The notes: generated by a model not told the origin, from the letters alone. A DNA stretch of 64,000 bases from Rhodospirillaceae bacterium bin65 (GCA_002238725.1 MPMX01000005.1:69780-133779); one strand, 5' to 3'. Counted from the stretch's first letter, positions 1-9,195 are shown. Made by a program: numbers and translations.

Positions 1-1073
<1,073 letters not shown>

Positions 1074-1128
1074 TCAGCTTCGAGTTTGGGTGCGGGAGTG
1101 TTCGCTATCGCCGTTCAAAATCTGAATT

Positions 1129-1235
1129 GCCACCCTGGCCGACCAACGGGAAAGCCGGGGCCCAGAGCCACAGGCAGGGCTTCGGTCAATGGCCCTGGGG
1201 CCCGGATCGTCGCTGCGCTCCGTCCGGGGTGTCAC
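1129..1235. repeat. Family A short interspersed inverted-repeat element, copy 1
   Basis: About 107 bp in the 370-bp gap between mdh and the GNAT gene. It shares its right half (a run ending in CGTCCGGGGTG) and its left edge (CCACCCTGGCCGACC) with three other copies at about 2.75, 16.4 and 63.1 kb. The ends are imperfect inverted repeats of each other, which looks like a miniature mobile element. The rest of the gap shows no gene I can support. Confidence 0.7.
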
Positions 1236-1298
1236 GAGAAGGGTTGCCGGGTGAAATTGCGATTTAGCTCGACTCGCCCGGCATGCCGGGCAAAGGCT

Positions 1299-1745
1299 CT
1301 ACGGCGTCATCTCGTACATGTTCCAAGCGGTCTTGACGGCGACCCGGTCGTAGAGGGTGCGCGCGCGGTAGTTGTCGTCGGCGGTGATCCATCGGATCTT
1401 GTTCCAGCCGCGCGCGGCGGAGATTTCGTTCAGCCGCGCCAGCAGCGTCTCGCCGACCTTCGCCCCGCGCGCCGCCGGATCGACGAACAGGTCGTCCAGG
1501 AAGCCGATCTCGATGCCGCGCAAGGGGCTCGGCATGGCGCGGAAATGGGCGAGGCCGACCAGCACGCCGCCCTGCTCCGCCACCAGCGCCTCGACGACAT
1601 GGCCCGGATCGTGGATCCAGCCCCACACCGTCTCCAGCGTCTCGGCGGTCATGGGCACCTTGTAGAAGTCGCCATACCCCCGGAACAGCGGCTCCCAACG
1701 CTCCCTGTCCCCCGGCACGGCAGGACGGATGATGAGGTCGGTCAT
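1299..1745 (-). CDS. GNAT family N-acetyltransferase
   Basis: A 148-residue single-domain GNAT protein, expected to move an acetyl group from acetyl-CoA to an amine; the substrate is unknown. The acetyl-CoA-binding motif A is visible at about residues 86-103 (LFVDPAARGAKVGETLL), preceded by the beta-strand IEIGFLDD and followed by the conserved tail region with NYRARTLYDR, typical of motif B. Length is normal for the family. It lies 52 bp downstream of the class II aldolase gene on the same strand and could be its distal operon partner. Nothing in the sequence points to a particular substrate. Confidence 0.88.
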   Translation of the reverse strand: MTDLIIRPAVPGDRERWEPLFRGYGDFYKVPMTAETLETVWGWIHDPGHVVEALVAEQGGVLVGLAHFRAMPSPLRGIEIGFLDDLFVDPAARGAKVGETLLARLNEISAARGWNKIRWITADDNYRARTLYDRVAVKTAWNMYEMTP

Positions 1746-1797
1746 GGGTCGATTCTATTCAAATCCAACGGGACCTTCCACTTGGTAGCCCACCCCC

Positions 1798-2601
1798 TCA
1801 CGTCCGATACCCCGCATCCTTCCTATCCATCAGGCGCAGCAGGGCCGGCCATTCCAGCGTTTCGTCGTTCGCGCCGCCGTTGCCGGCGGTGCCGTCGTGC
1901 CATTGGGCGGCGGTGTGCGCCTGCACGGCGGCCGGCGGCTGGCGCAGGGCGCCGCTCGCCATGACGTCGAGCTGAATCTTGCAGGCCATCTCCAGATAGT
2001 AGATGCGCCGGAAGGCCTGGCTGATGTTCGCCCCGCAGGCGAGCAGGCCGTGGTTGCGCAGGATCATCGCGTCGCAATCGCCCAGGTCGGCGAGCAGGCG
2101 CGCCTGCTCGGCCTCGTCGAGCGCGATGCCCTCGTAGTCGTGGTAGGCGATGCGGTCGAGGAACTGGTAGCCGTTCTGCTCCATCGGGATCAGGCCCTCC
2201 TCCAGGCAGGAGACCGCGATGCCGGCCCTCGTGTGGGTGTGGATCACCGCCTGGAGGTCCGGCCGCGCCCGGTGGATGCAGGCATGGATGACGTAGCCCG
2301 CCGGGTTGATCCGCGTCCCGGGACTGTCAGGCGGATCGTCGACCGGCCGGCCGTCCAGGTCGACCTTGACCAGGCCCGAGGCCGTGATCTCGGAATAATG
2401 CGGGCCGAACGGGTTGATGAGGAAGTGGTGCTCCGGCCCCGGCACGCGCGCCGTGATGTGGTTGTAGATCAGGTCGGTCATGCCGAAATGGTCGATCAGC
2501 CGGTAGCAGGCGGCGAGCTGGACCCGCGCGTCCCATTCTTCCTCGGACATGCCGTCGGGGCGATGGTCCGACCGGCCGGCCGGCAGTGTGGCGATGTTCA
2601 T
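1798..2601 (-). CDS. Class II aldolase/adducin family protein
   Basis: A 267-residue cytoplasmic protein of the class II aldolase/adducin fold, a group of zinc enzymes acting on phosphorylated or free sugar acids and keto acids; the substrate cannot be read from sequence. The metal ligands appear as HTH (His121, His123) and the downstream His184 in LRNHGLLACG. The chosen start MNIATLPAG at 2601 has a purine-rich GGAAGGAAA just upstream. An in-frame extension of 23 residues to 2670 exists but looks non-coding in composition. It is followed by the GNAT gene. Homologues of this type are often annotated without a known reaction. Confidence 0.88.
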   Translation of the reverse strand: MNIATLPAGRSDHRPDGMSEEEWDARVQLAACYRLIDHFGMTDLIYNHITARVPGPEHHFLINPFGPHYSEITASGLVKVDLDGRPVDDPPDSPGTRINPAGYVIHACIHRARPDLQAVIHTHTRAGIAVSCLEEGLIPMEQNGYQFLDRIAYHDYEGIALDEAEQARLLADLGDCDAMILRNHGLLACGANISQAFRRIYYLEMACKIQLDVMASGALRQPPAAVQAHTAAQWHDGTAGNGGANDETLEWPALLRLMDRKDAGYRT

Positions 2602-2750
2602 GGCGGTTTCCTTCCCGATTCCGGGCGCGGCATGGCGACGGAGCGAACATGCCGTCGATCTGCCCTGCAAGACAAGCCCGTGAAGGGCGGCGCCTCGGCC
2701 CTGGGGTCGCGCTTGGGGCAGAAACCGATATCTTCTTCAACAATCCGATT

Positions 2751-2856
2751 GTCACCCCGGCCGACCGGAGGGAGAGCCGGGGACCAGAGGCGCCGGCACG
2801 GCCCGTCCGGGGTGGCTCTGGACCCCGGATCGTCGCTGCGCTCCGTCCGGGGTGAC
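2751..2856. repeat. Family A element, copy 2, with perfect 10-bp terminal inverted repeats
   Basis: The cleanest copy: 106 bp bounded by GTCACCCCGG (2751-2760) and CCGGGGTGAC (2847-2856), which are exact reverse complements. It sits in the 430-bp gap between the aldolase start and the flavin reductase start. Nothing else in that gap can be supported as a gene. It matches the copies at about 1.1, 16.4 and 63.1 kb across both halves. Confidence 0.8.
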
Positions 2857-3031
2857 AAAGAAGAGTATCGGGTGGACGAATGCGTTGCCGGCCGACTCGC
2901 CAGAACGGCGCTTTGTCCCGCGGGTGGCCCGCCCACCGGCCATGCGCCGCGCCGGCTTTGCGTGCGCGCCGGCGGTCCTGTAGGACAACCGCGAACCCCT
3001 AACCCGCCACACAGCCCATCCCGGAGTCGCC

Positions 3032-3658
3032 ATGTTCTACCGGCCCGGCCACGAGCATCACGGCCTGCCCCGCAATCCGTTCAACGCGCTGGTCGTGCCG
3101 CGGCCGATCGGCTGGGTCTCCAGCCTGGCGGCGGACGGCACGGCCAACCTCGCGCCCTATTCCTTCTTCAACGCGGTCAGCTACGGGCCGCCCCAGGTCA
3201 TGTTCTCGGCCGGCCAGCGGCCGCACCGCAAGGGCGATCCCTACGACCCCAAGGACTCCCAGACCAATCCCGAAGCGACCGGCGAGTTCGTCTGCAACAT
3301 GGCGACCTGGGACCTGCGCGCGGCGATGAACCTCACCTCCGAGCATGTCCCGCCGGGCGTCGACGAATTCGACCATGCCGGCCTCACCAAGGCGCTGGCG
3401 GAGACCGTCGCGCCGCCGCGGGTCGCCGAATCGCCGATCCACCTGGAATGCCGCTATCTCCAGAGCGTCCGCCTCAAGGCGAAGGAAGGCTACGGCCCGA
3501 ACGTGCTGGTCATCGGCGAGGTGACCGGCATCCATATCGACGATGCGGTGCTGACCGACGGCTTCGTCGATATGGACAAGGTCCGCCCGATCGGCCGGCT
3601 CGGTTATCTCGACTACGTCACCGTCGACGACGTCTGGACCATGCCCCGGCCGGATTGA
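3032..3658 (+). CDS. Flavin reductase domain protein (DIM6/NTAB type)
   Basis: A 208-residue protein of the flavin reductase-like, FMN-binding split-barrel family. Such proteins bind FMN and either supply reduced flavin to monooxygenases or act as oxidoreductases themselves. The N-terminal signature is visible: PRPIGWVSSLAADGTANLAP (about residues 23-42) with the following FFNAVSYGPPQVMFS, the usual FMN-contact segment. The C-terminal FVDMDKVRPIGRLGYLDYV is typical of the longer NTAB-like members. It is a single gene with repeat-containing intergenic regions on both sides, so partners are not evident, although flavin-dependent oxygenases lie within 10 kb. Confidence 0.9.
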   Translation: MFYRPGHEHHGLPRNPFNALVVPRPIGWVSSLAADGTANLAPYSFFNAVSYGPPQVMFSAGQRPHRKGDPYDPKDSQTNPEATGEFVCNMATWDLRAAMNLTSEHVPPGVDEFDHAGLTKALAETVAPPRVAESPIHLECRYLQSVRLKAKEGYGPNVLVIGEVTGIHIDDAVLTDGFVDMDKVRPIGRLGYLDYVTVDDVWTMPRPD

Positions 3659-3680
3659 GAGGGTCGCGGTGAATTTTGTT

Positions 3681-3874
3681 AGAGCGTATCCGTTTCAACT
3701 GAAACGACAGGGGCAGCGGAGAAACGCCCCTTCGACAAGCTCAAGGGCCGGCCCTTCGATACGCCCCGGATTAAATCCGGGTCTACTCAGGGTGAGGGTT
3801 GGGGAGTATCTCGAACACTTTCTCCTCATCCCGAGTAGGCGCGCTTGCGCGCCGTATCGAGGGACGCTCGGCCG
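3681..3874. repeat. Family B palindromic repeat, copy 1
   Basis: About 190 bp filling the gap between the flavin reductase and the DAO oxidase. It has nested inverted repeats: CGCCCCGGATTAAATCCGGG is an internal hairpin, and a CCTTCGATACG end is mirrored by CGTATCGAGGG. Near-identical blocks occur at 14.9 kb and, partly inverted, at 28.3 kb. Confidence 0.75.
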
Positions 3875-3902
3875 TCACGGTTCCATCAAAGACGGATATG
3901 CG

Positions 3903-5006
3903 TTAATCGACCGCGAAGGCCTGCGGATCGAGCGGTTCCAGCCGCGCGGGATCGAAGGGCCGCAGATCGACCGTCGTGGCGGCCCCATCCGCGATCGACT
4001 CCGCCATCGCCTCGCCGGTCGAGGGGCCGTTGAGCATGCCCCAGACACTGTGGCCGGTTGCCATCCAAGCGCCGGCGATTCCCGGCACCGGGCCGATCAG
4101 CGGCAGCCCGTCTTCGGTAACCGGCCGGAAGCAGGCCTGCTCCGCCAGCACAGTCGACGCCGCCAGATCGGGCGAAACGCAGGCGGTCAGGCGGCGCAGC
4201 CGAGCCGCCGCGGCGGGCTCCGGCGCAACATCGGCCGGATCGACGGGCAGGCCATGCTCGCCGGACGAGCCGCAGACATAGGTCGTACCGTCCGGCCGCG
4301 GGTAGAATTCCGGATGTGCGGCCTCCCCGCTCTCGGTTTCGACGTCGGCGAACAGCGTTTCCGCGGACGGCTCGTAGTCGAAGATCAGGCTGTGCGCCTT
4401 GACGCCGTAGACGGCGGGCAGCGGCAGCCAGCGGCAGGCCAGCAGCGACCATGGCCCCATGGCGATGACGACGGCGTCGGCCGCCAGTTCCGCATCGTCG
4501 ACGACCGCGCCGGTCGCCCGCGCGCCGTCCGGCGACCGGGTAATGCCTTGTACGCAGCCTTCGACCAGCCGCGCGCCGCGTTCGGTTGCGCCCGTCATCA
4601 TCGCATCGGTGAAGGCGGCGGGATGGATCTGCGCCGTCGTTTCGGCGGTGCTCAGCCGGCCGTGTACCGCGCTGTTTGCGCCGAGCCAGCCGGGCGCGGG
4701 CAGGCGTGCGAACCGGCGCATGTCCTGCCCTTCGCCGGCGACGACGCCCAGCGCCCCGATCCGGCGGTAGCCCCAGTCCCGGTCGAGGCTTGCCGCAAGC
4801 TCGGCGTGCAGGTCGAAGCCGCGGTGCGCGAGCGCCGCCGCGGGTGTGCCGTTGCACCAGTCGCGCGCGAGAAAGCCGCCGGATTTGCCGGAGGCCGCAT
4901 TGGCGACGCCGGCGCGCTCGATGACGACCGTCTCGATGCTGCGCAGGCTCAGGAAATATGCGATGCACGCGCCGATGACGCCGCCGCCGCAGATCAGCAC
5001 CGTCAT
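3903..5006 (-). CDS. FAD-dependent oxidoreductase, DAO family
   Basis: A 367-residue flavoprotein of the D-amino-acid oxidase/glycine oxidase (DAO) fold, expected to oxidise the C-N bond of an amino acid or related amine. The FAD-binding Rossmann motif is at the N-terminus (LICGGGVIGACIAYFL, glycines at residues 7-13) and the ADP end ERAG follows. The C-terminal FAD signature FRPVTEDGLPLIGPVPG with GHSVWGMLNGPSTGEAM is characteristic. No membrane segment or signal peptide is seen. It lies 28 bp downstream of zapE on the same strand, so the pair may be co-transcribed, though no functional link is known. The substrate is not predictable here. Confidence 0.88.
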   Translation of the reverse strand: MTVLICGGGVIGACIAYFLSLRSIETVVIERAGVANAASGKSGGFLARDWCNGTPAAALAHRGFDLHAELAASLDRDWGYRRIGALGVVAGEGQDMRRFARLPAPGWLGANSAVHGRLSTAETTAQIHPAAFTDAMMTGATERGARLVEGCVQGITRSPDGARATGAVVDDAELAADAVVIAMGPWSLLACRWLPLPAVYGVKAHSLIFDYEPSAETLFADVETESGEAAHPEFYPRPDGTTYVCGSSGEHGLPVDPADVAPEPAAAARLRRLTACVSPDLAASTVLAEQACFRPVTEDGLPLIGPVPGIAGAWMATGHSVWGMLNGPSTGEAMAESIADGAATTVDLRPFDPARLEPLDPQAFAVD

Positions 5007-5034
5007 GCCGCCCGCCCCCGCTCGGTCCGCGCGT

Positions 5035-6216
5035 TCATTCGGATACCCGTTCCGTGTCCTGCCGCATTTCCAGATACTCCTGCGACTGCATCTCCATCAG
5101 CCGCGAGACGGTGCGCTGGAACTCCATCGCGATGTGCGTGCCGGGGTAGAGGTCCTGCGGCGCGCCGGCGGCCGAGGCGAGCAGCTTGACTTTCCGCTCG
5201 TAGAGCGTGTCGATCAGGATGGCGAAGCGCTTGACCGGGTTCTTCTCGTCCGGCTTGAAGCGCGGGATATCGTCGATCAGCACGGTCCGGTAGGCGTCGG
5301 CGATGGCGATATAGTCGGCGGCGGCAAGCGCCTCGCGGCACAGCGCGTCGAACGGGAAGCGCGCGACGCCGTGGGCGGCCCGCGGCACCGGCACGTCCCG
5401 CCCTTTCACGGTCAGCCGGGCCGGCGCCGCCTTGGCGCCGTCGGTCAATGCCTCGAACGCCTTGTCGAGCGCCCGCGTCGCCGCCGGGCCGAGCGGGGTG
5501 CGCCAGACCTGCATCGTCATCAGCCGGGCCAGACGGTAATCCCGCGCCGCCTCCAGGTGCAGCACATCCAGCCGCGCCTTGAGCAGGTCGATGAAGGGCA
5601 GGAAAAGCTGGCGCTGCAAGCCGCCCTCGTAGAGCCGGTCCGGCGGCCAGTTGGACGTGGACACGACGATGGCGCCGCGGGCGAACAGGGCCTCGAACAG
5701 GCGGCCCAGGATCATGGCGTCGGCGATGTTGACGACATGCAGCTCGTCGAAGCAGAGCAGCCAGGCGTCCTCGGCGATGTCGGCGGCGACGGCGGGCAGC
5801 AGGTCGTCGACGCGGCCCCCCATTCGCGACTCCCCGCGCCGCTTGTGCAGCCGGTCTTGGATTTCCAGCATGAATTCGTGGAAGTGGACCCGGCGCTTGC
5901 GCGCGACCGGCGCGGCATCGAAGAACAGGTCCATCAGCATGGATTTACCGCGCCCGACGCCGCCGTAGAGATAGAGGCCGCGCGGCGGTTCCGGCGTCTT
6001 CCTGATGGCAAGGCCGAAGCGCGCCAGCCCAAAAAGGGAATTTCGGGAGCCGGCCCGGCCGGGCTCGTAGCCTTCGAGCGCCCGGTGCAGGCCCGTCAGC
6101 TTCTCCGCCGCCAGCGCCTGGGCCGGATCGTGGGTCAAATGGCCGGCGGCGACCCGGGCGCGCCATTCCCCGAGCGGCGTCTGCGCGGGCGCGGTTACCG
6201 CAGGTCCGTCAGCCAT
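5035..6216 (-). CDS. zapE: Cell division protein ZapE (AFG1-like ATPase)
   Basis: A 393-residue AFG1/ZapE-family ATPase. In E. coli ZapE is a Z-ring-associated ATPase needed for division under stress; the mitochondrial homologue AFG1 helps handle membrane proteins. The Walker A motif GGVGRGKS is at residues 85-92 (preceded by GLYLYG). The Walker B-like LLCFDELHV follows about 65 residues later, then the STSNWPPDRLYEGGLQRQLFLPFI block that is diagnostic for the family. Length fits. It starts 11 bp after the nitronate monooxygenase gene and is followed by the DAO oxidase, all leftward. Confidence 0.93.
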   Translation of the reverse strand: MADGPAVTAPAQTPLGEWRARVAAGHLTHDPAQALAAEKLTGLHRALEGYEPGRAGSRNSLFGLARFGLAIRKTPEPPRGLYLYGGVGRGKSMLMDLFFDAAPVARKRRVHFHEFMLEIQDRLHKRRGESRMGGRVDDLLPAVAADIAEDAWLLCFDELHVVNIADAMILGRLFEALFARGAIVVSTSNWPPDRLYEGGLQRQLFLPFIDLLKARLDVLHLEAARDYRLARLMTMQVWRTPLGPAATRALDKAFEALTDGAKAAPARLTVKGRDVPVPRAAHGVARFPFDALCREALAAADYIAIADAYRTVLIDDIPRFKPDEKNPVKRFAILIDTLYERKVKLLASAAGAPQDLYPGTHIAMEFQRTVSRLMEMQSQEYLEMRQDTERVSE

Positions 6217-6227
6217 CGGCGCAGCGC

Positions 6228-7235
6228 TCAGCCGTCCGCCTCGTCGGCGACGCGCAGGTGCCGCTCCGGCGCGGCGAGGACGATGTCGACGGCGTCGGCC
6301 ACCATGCGCTCGACCAGCGCCCCGGCGGCCGGACGGTCGGCGATCAGGTCCAGCCCCTCGCCGGCGAAGGTGACGGCCGTGTCGGTGTCCCCGCTGCGCT
6401 GGGCGGCGAAGAAGCGCTCGCGCAACGCCGGCCCCTCGGCGCGCAGATCGTCGTCGCGATCGTGCCAGGCGTCGGTGAAGGCGTTGCGGATGGCGCGCCC
6501 GGTCCAGGGCTTCGGCCAGGTCAGGCCGCGCGCCGTGTCGAAAGCCTTGGTGCGCAGCGTGCCGTCGCCGCCGGTGCGCTCGATCAGCGCCTTCTGGTTC
6601 GGATGGCCGAGCGCCTCCTGCGTCGCCCAGAAGCGGGTGCCGACCAGCACGCCCTCGGCGCCCAGCATCAGGGCCGCTGCCAGCCCGCGCCCGTCGGCGA
6701 TGCCACCCGCCGCCGCAACCGGAATGGGCGCGACGGCATCGGCGACCGCCGGGACCAATGGCAGGGTCGCCCGGTCGGCGCCGTGGCCGCCGGCCTCGGT
6801 GCCCTGGGCGACGACGACTTCGGCCCCTTTGGCGGCAACGTCTTTCGCGTCCCTGAGGGTCTGGACCTGGCAGATCAGGACCGCGCCGGATTCCCGGATC
6901 TTCGCGGCGTAGGGCGCGATATCGCCGAAGGACAGCATGACCGCCGCCGGCCGGCGCGCCAGCGCAGCATCAAGCGCGCCCGGTCGCTTGTCGAGCGCCC
7001 AGGTGATGAAGCCGATGCCGACCGCCCGGTTGCCCGCCTTGTCGAACTCACCGGCAATCCAGTCGTCGGAACCCCAGCCGAGGGACGGATCGGCATAGCC
7101 GGCGCCGATCAGGCCGAGCCCGCCGGCGGCTGAGACCGCCCCGGCCAGCGCGCCGCCTGAAACGCCGCCCATCGGCGCGAGCAAGACCGGATGGTCGATG
7201 CCCAGCAGGCGGGTGATCGCGGTCGAAAGCCTCAT
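6228..7235 (-). CDS. Nitronate monooxygenase family (2-nitropropane dioxygenase-like)
   Basis: A protein of about 335 residues with the NMO/NPD TIM-barrel fold, binding FMN and oxidising alkyl nitronates; some relatives act on other substrates. Hallmarks are the N-terminal LLGIDHPVLLAPMGGVSGGALAGAVS block, AQGTEAGGHGAD (the phosphate/His region), AAGGIADGRGLAAALMLGAEGVLVGTRF and the FMN-phosphate loop. I chose the ATG at 7235 (MRLSTAITRL), where family alignments normally begin; another ATG lies 12 bp upstream at 7247. It is the first gene of the leftward NMO-zapE-oxidase run. Confidence 0.9.
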   Translation of the reverse strand: MRLSTAITRLLGIDHPVLLAPMGGVSGGALAGAVSAAGGLGLIGAGYADPSLGWGSDDWIAGEFDKAGNRAVGIGFITWALDKRPGALDAALARRPAAVMLSFGDIAPYAAKIRESGAVLICQVQTLRDAKDVAAKGAEVVVAQGTEAGGHGADRATLPLVPAVADAVAPIPVAAAGGIADGRGLAAALMLGAEGVLVGTRFWATQEALGHPNQKALIERTGGDGTLRTKAFDTARGLTWPKPWTGRAIRNAFTDAWHDRDDDLRAEGPALRERFFAAQRSGDTDTAVTFAGEGLDLIADRPAAGALVERMVADAVDIVLAAPERHLRVADEADG

Positions 7236-7385
7236 GGCCGCGGGCATAGCGGCTTTTGCCGCGCGATGGCAAAGGGAATGTCGCGAAGGTCTGCTATCGC
7301 GAGCAGTGCAAGGGTCAAACGGGTTGCCGCAGCCGACTCCCGGCGCCACAGCCCCGGTCTGCCTTACGAGTCCGACTACGGGGCC

Positions 7386-7412
7386 TAGGGGCGGGTTTGA
7401 AACCCGCCCCTA
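7386..7412. repeat. Perfect 13-bp-arm palindrome (possible REP unit or bidirectional terminator)
   Basis: Arms TAGGGGCGGGTTT and AAACCCGCCCCTA around a single central G form a perfect hairpin in the 236-bp gap between the creatininase stop and the NMO start. Genes on both sides run leftward, so it could end the creatininase transcript. No T-run follows on either strand, so it is not a classical terminator. Confidence 0.65.
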
Positions 7413-7471
7413 CAATGCTGGCCAAACAACACGAATCCGAAGTCGACGCGCATCAAGAGTGCCCGTCGCCT

Positions 7472-8293
7472 CTACTCCCCCGCCGGCTCCGGCCAGCCGT
7501 CGATAACGTCGAGCGGCAGGCTGCTGATCTCGCTGACGACCTGGACCAGCACCTCGCTCGCTTCGCCGAGCAGGCGCGCGCCGGTCTCCGGGCTGGCGAG
7601 GGTCGCGTCGCCGACCGCGCCGGCCGGGTTCAGGTCCTGGGCCTGCCAGCCGAAGCCGACGGTGCGGCCGAACGGGCGCAGATGGGCGTAGCTCTGCGCC
7701 ATCTCCTCGGAACGCGAGGCGAAGCGCTGCACCTTCTCGGCGCGGACCTCGCCGGGCCGGATCGCCTGCATGATCGCAGTCTCGGCGGCGCCGCCATGGA
7801 TGCCGTGGGCCGCCTCGTGGACGCCGAAATGGCTCTCGGCCTGCCAGTAGCGGTAGCCGTTGAGCGGGAAGACCAGCAATTCGTGCTTGCGGCGCAGCTT
7901 GTGGGCGACGATGTCGAGCACCGCCGGGTTGCCGCCGTGGCAGTTGAGCAGGGCCAGCTTGCGGAAGCCGGCGGCCGCGACGCCGCCGGCCAGTTCCATC
8001 AGCACCGCGATCATGGTCTCCGCCGACAGGCTGAGCGTGCCGGGAAAATCGCCATGCTCGATGCTGACGCCGACCGGCAGGGCCGGCAGCACCAGCAACG
8101 GCACCTTGACCGGCAGCCGCGCGGCCAGCCGCTCCACCAGCGCCGCGCAGATATCGTGGTCGACCGAGACCGGCAGGTGCGGCCCGTGCTGCTCGGTCGC
8201 GGCGACCGGCAGCAGAACGACGGTCGCCGCCGGATCGAAGGCGGCGAACTCCTCGGTCGTATGGTCGGCCCAATAGCGGGAATGGCTGGTCAT
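7472..8293 (-). CDS. Creatininase family amidohydrolase
   Basis: A 273-residue metal-dependent amidohydrolase of the creatininase/MftE-like family. Family members include creatininase and formamide hydrolases; the substrate is unknown here. Candidate metal ligands fall in the expected places: TEQHGPHLP (Glu34, His36), the SVDHD block (Asp45-Asp47), NCHGGN (His119) and the AAHGIHGGAAETAIM segment with a late Glu. The start MTSHSRYW at 8293 was chosen because the protein begins in register with the family; a longer in-frame opening to 8416 looks non-coding. It is divergent from the toxin-antitoxin pair, sharing a 178-bp upstream region. Confidence 0.9.
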   Translation of the reverse strand: MTSHSRYWADHTTEEFAAFDPAATVVLLPVAATEQHGPHLPVSVDHDICAALVERLAARLPVKVPLLVLPALPVGVSIEHGDFPGTLSLSAETMIAVLMELAGGVAAAGFRKLALLNCHGGNPAVLDIVAHKLRRKHELLVFPLNGYRYWQAESHFGVHEAAHGIHGGAAETAIMQAIRPGEVRAEKVQRFASRSEEMAQSYAHLRPFGRTVGFGWQAQDLNPAGAVGDATLASPETGARLLGEASEVLVQVVSEISSLPLDVIDGWPEPAGE

Positions 8294-8436
8294 GGGGGTG
8301 TGCGGTGCGGGGTTCGATAGTCGGATTGCGGCACAATCTATCCGCCGGCACTCGGCGCGGCAAATGACGGTGTGTCTCCGGTGCGCGCTGAAGGGGCAAA
8401 AGGGGTCGTGTGTCACTCTTGCGCAGGAAAACCGGT

Positions 8437-8465
8437 TTGCATTTAATAACCCAATGGGTTATATT
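8437..8465 (+). promoter_or_regulatory. Promoter with embedded perfect palindrome, putative operator of the TA pair
   Basis: TTGCAT (8437-8442), a 17-bp spacer and TATATT (8460-8465) make a good sigma-70-type promoter. Between and over the -10 box lies a perfect inverted repeat, ATAACCCA-A-TGGGTTAT (8446-8462), a plausible site for the HTH antitoxin to repress its own operon. The expected transcription start, about 7 bases after the -10, falls on the toxin ATG. Confidence 0.6.
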
Positions 8466-8471
8466 CGATAC

Positions 8472-8810
8472 ATGCAAACAGTTGCCGAGACTCCGACATT
8501 CACCCGTCAGGCCGGCAAGCTGTTCAGCGAAGAGGAAAAGCAGGCACTGATCGACTTTCTTGCGGCAAACCCATTGGCGGGCGACGAAATTCCGGGCACC
8601 GGCGGCGTCAGAAAGCTGCGTTTCGGCGTCTCAGGTTCGGGCAAACGCGGCGGCGCGAGAGTGATTTACTACCTTTTGGACGAAACCATGCCGATCTATG
8701 CGCTGCTCGAATACGGCAAGTCCGCCAAGACCGACCTCACCGCTGCGGAGAAGCGCACCGTGTCGGCGATTGCGGCCGCCCTCAAGTCGGCATGGAGGGA
8801 GCGGAAATGA
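8472..8810 (+). CDS. Type II toxin, RelE/HigB-like
   Basis: A 112-residue toxin of the RelE/HigB superfamily, expected to cleave mRNA on the ribosome. Visible family features are the region LRFGVSGSGKRGGARVIYYLLDE (about residues 49-71), the core strands with conserved basic residues, and the C-terminal LLEYGKSAKTDLTAAEKRTV typical of this NadS/HigA-partnered group. The ATG at 8472 was chosen because it follows the promoter; there is no ribosome-binding site upstream, so translation may be leaderless. Toxin-first order and a 4-bp ATGA overlap with the antitoxin match HigBA-type pairs. No active-site assignment is claimed. Confidence 0.85.
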   Translation: MQTVAETPTFTRQAGKLFSEEEKQALIDFLAANPLAGDEIPGTGGVRKLRFGVSGSGKRGGARVIYYLLDETMPIYALLEYGKSAKTDLTAAEKRTVSAIAAALKSAWRERK

Positions 8811-9088
8811 GCAAGTTCGGCGACGATCTGATCCGGTCGCTCAATGAAGCGGTGGCCCATGCGAAGGGTGAAGGCCCGGCAATCGTGCATACGCCTGTCG
8901 CGCCCCGCGAGGTTCGTAAACAGGCAAAGCTGACCCAGGCGCAGATGGCGCCGTTGATGGGCATGAGCCTGTCCGGCTACCGGAAGTGGGAACAGGGAAC
9001 CCGGCAGGTCAGCGGACCGGCGGCGATGCTGCTGCGCGTGATCCAGAAGGAGCCGGAGGCCGTCAGGCGCGCCCTGTCGTCTTCCTGA
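8807..9088 (+). CDS. Type II antitoxin, XRE-family HTH (HigA-like)
   Basis: A 93-residue antitoxin. The helix-turn-helix occupies the C-terminal half: REVRKQAKLTQAQMAPLMG followed by the recognition helix MSLSGYRKWEQGTRQVSGPA and the C-terminal helix AAMLLRVIQKEPEAVRRAL. The N-terminal part (SLNEAVAHAKGEG) is the usual linker that contacts the toxin. Its ATG overlaps the toxin stop (ATGA at 8807-8810), so translation is probably coupled. It should neutralise the toxin by binding and repress the operon, most likely at the perfect palindrome 350 bp upstream. Confidence 0.88.
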   Translation: MSKFGDDLIRSLNEAVAHAKGEGPAIVHTPVAPREVRKQAKLTQAQMAPLMGMSLSGYRKWEQGTRQVSGPAAMLLRVIQKEPEAVRRALSSS

Positions 9089-9195
9089 CCGGGGCGACCG
9101 CGCCGCCGCCCCTTGTCCCGCGGCCGGCAGTTCCCATCTCCGGGCCAGTCCCTGCCGGCATCGGGCGGCCGGCGCTGCGAAACCCGGAGAACGGC

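Noticed and set aside
1897..3672. Very long plus-strand frame of about 590 codons across the aldolase gene and the following intergenic region
   Set aside because: It is the antisense shadow of the class II aldolase gene extended through repeat DNA. The composition is Arg/Ala/Gly-rich without any family motif. High GC creates many such frames here.
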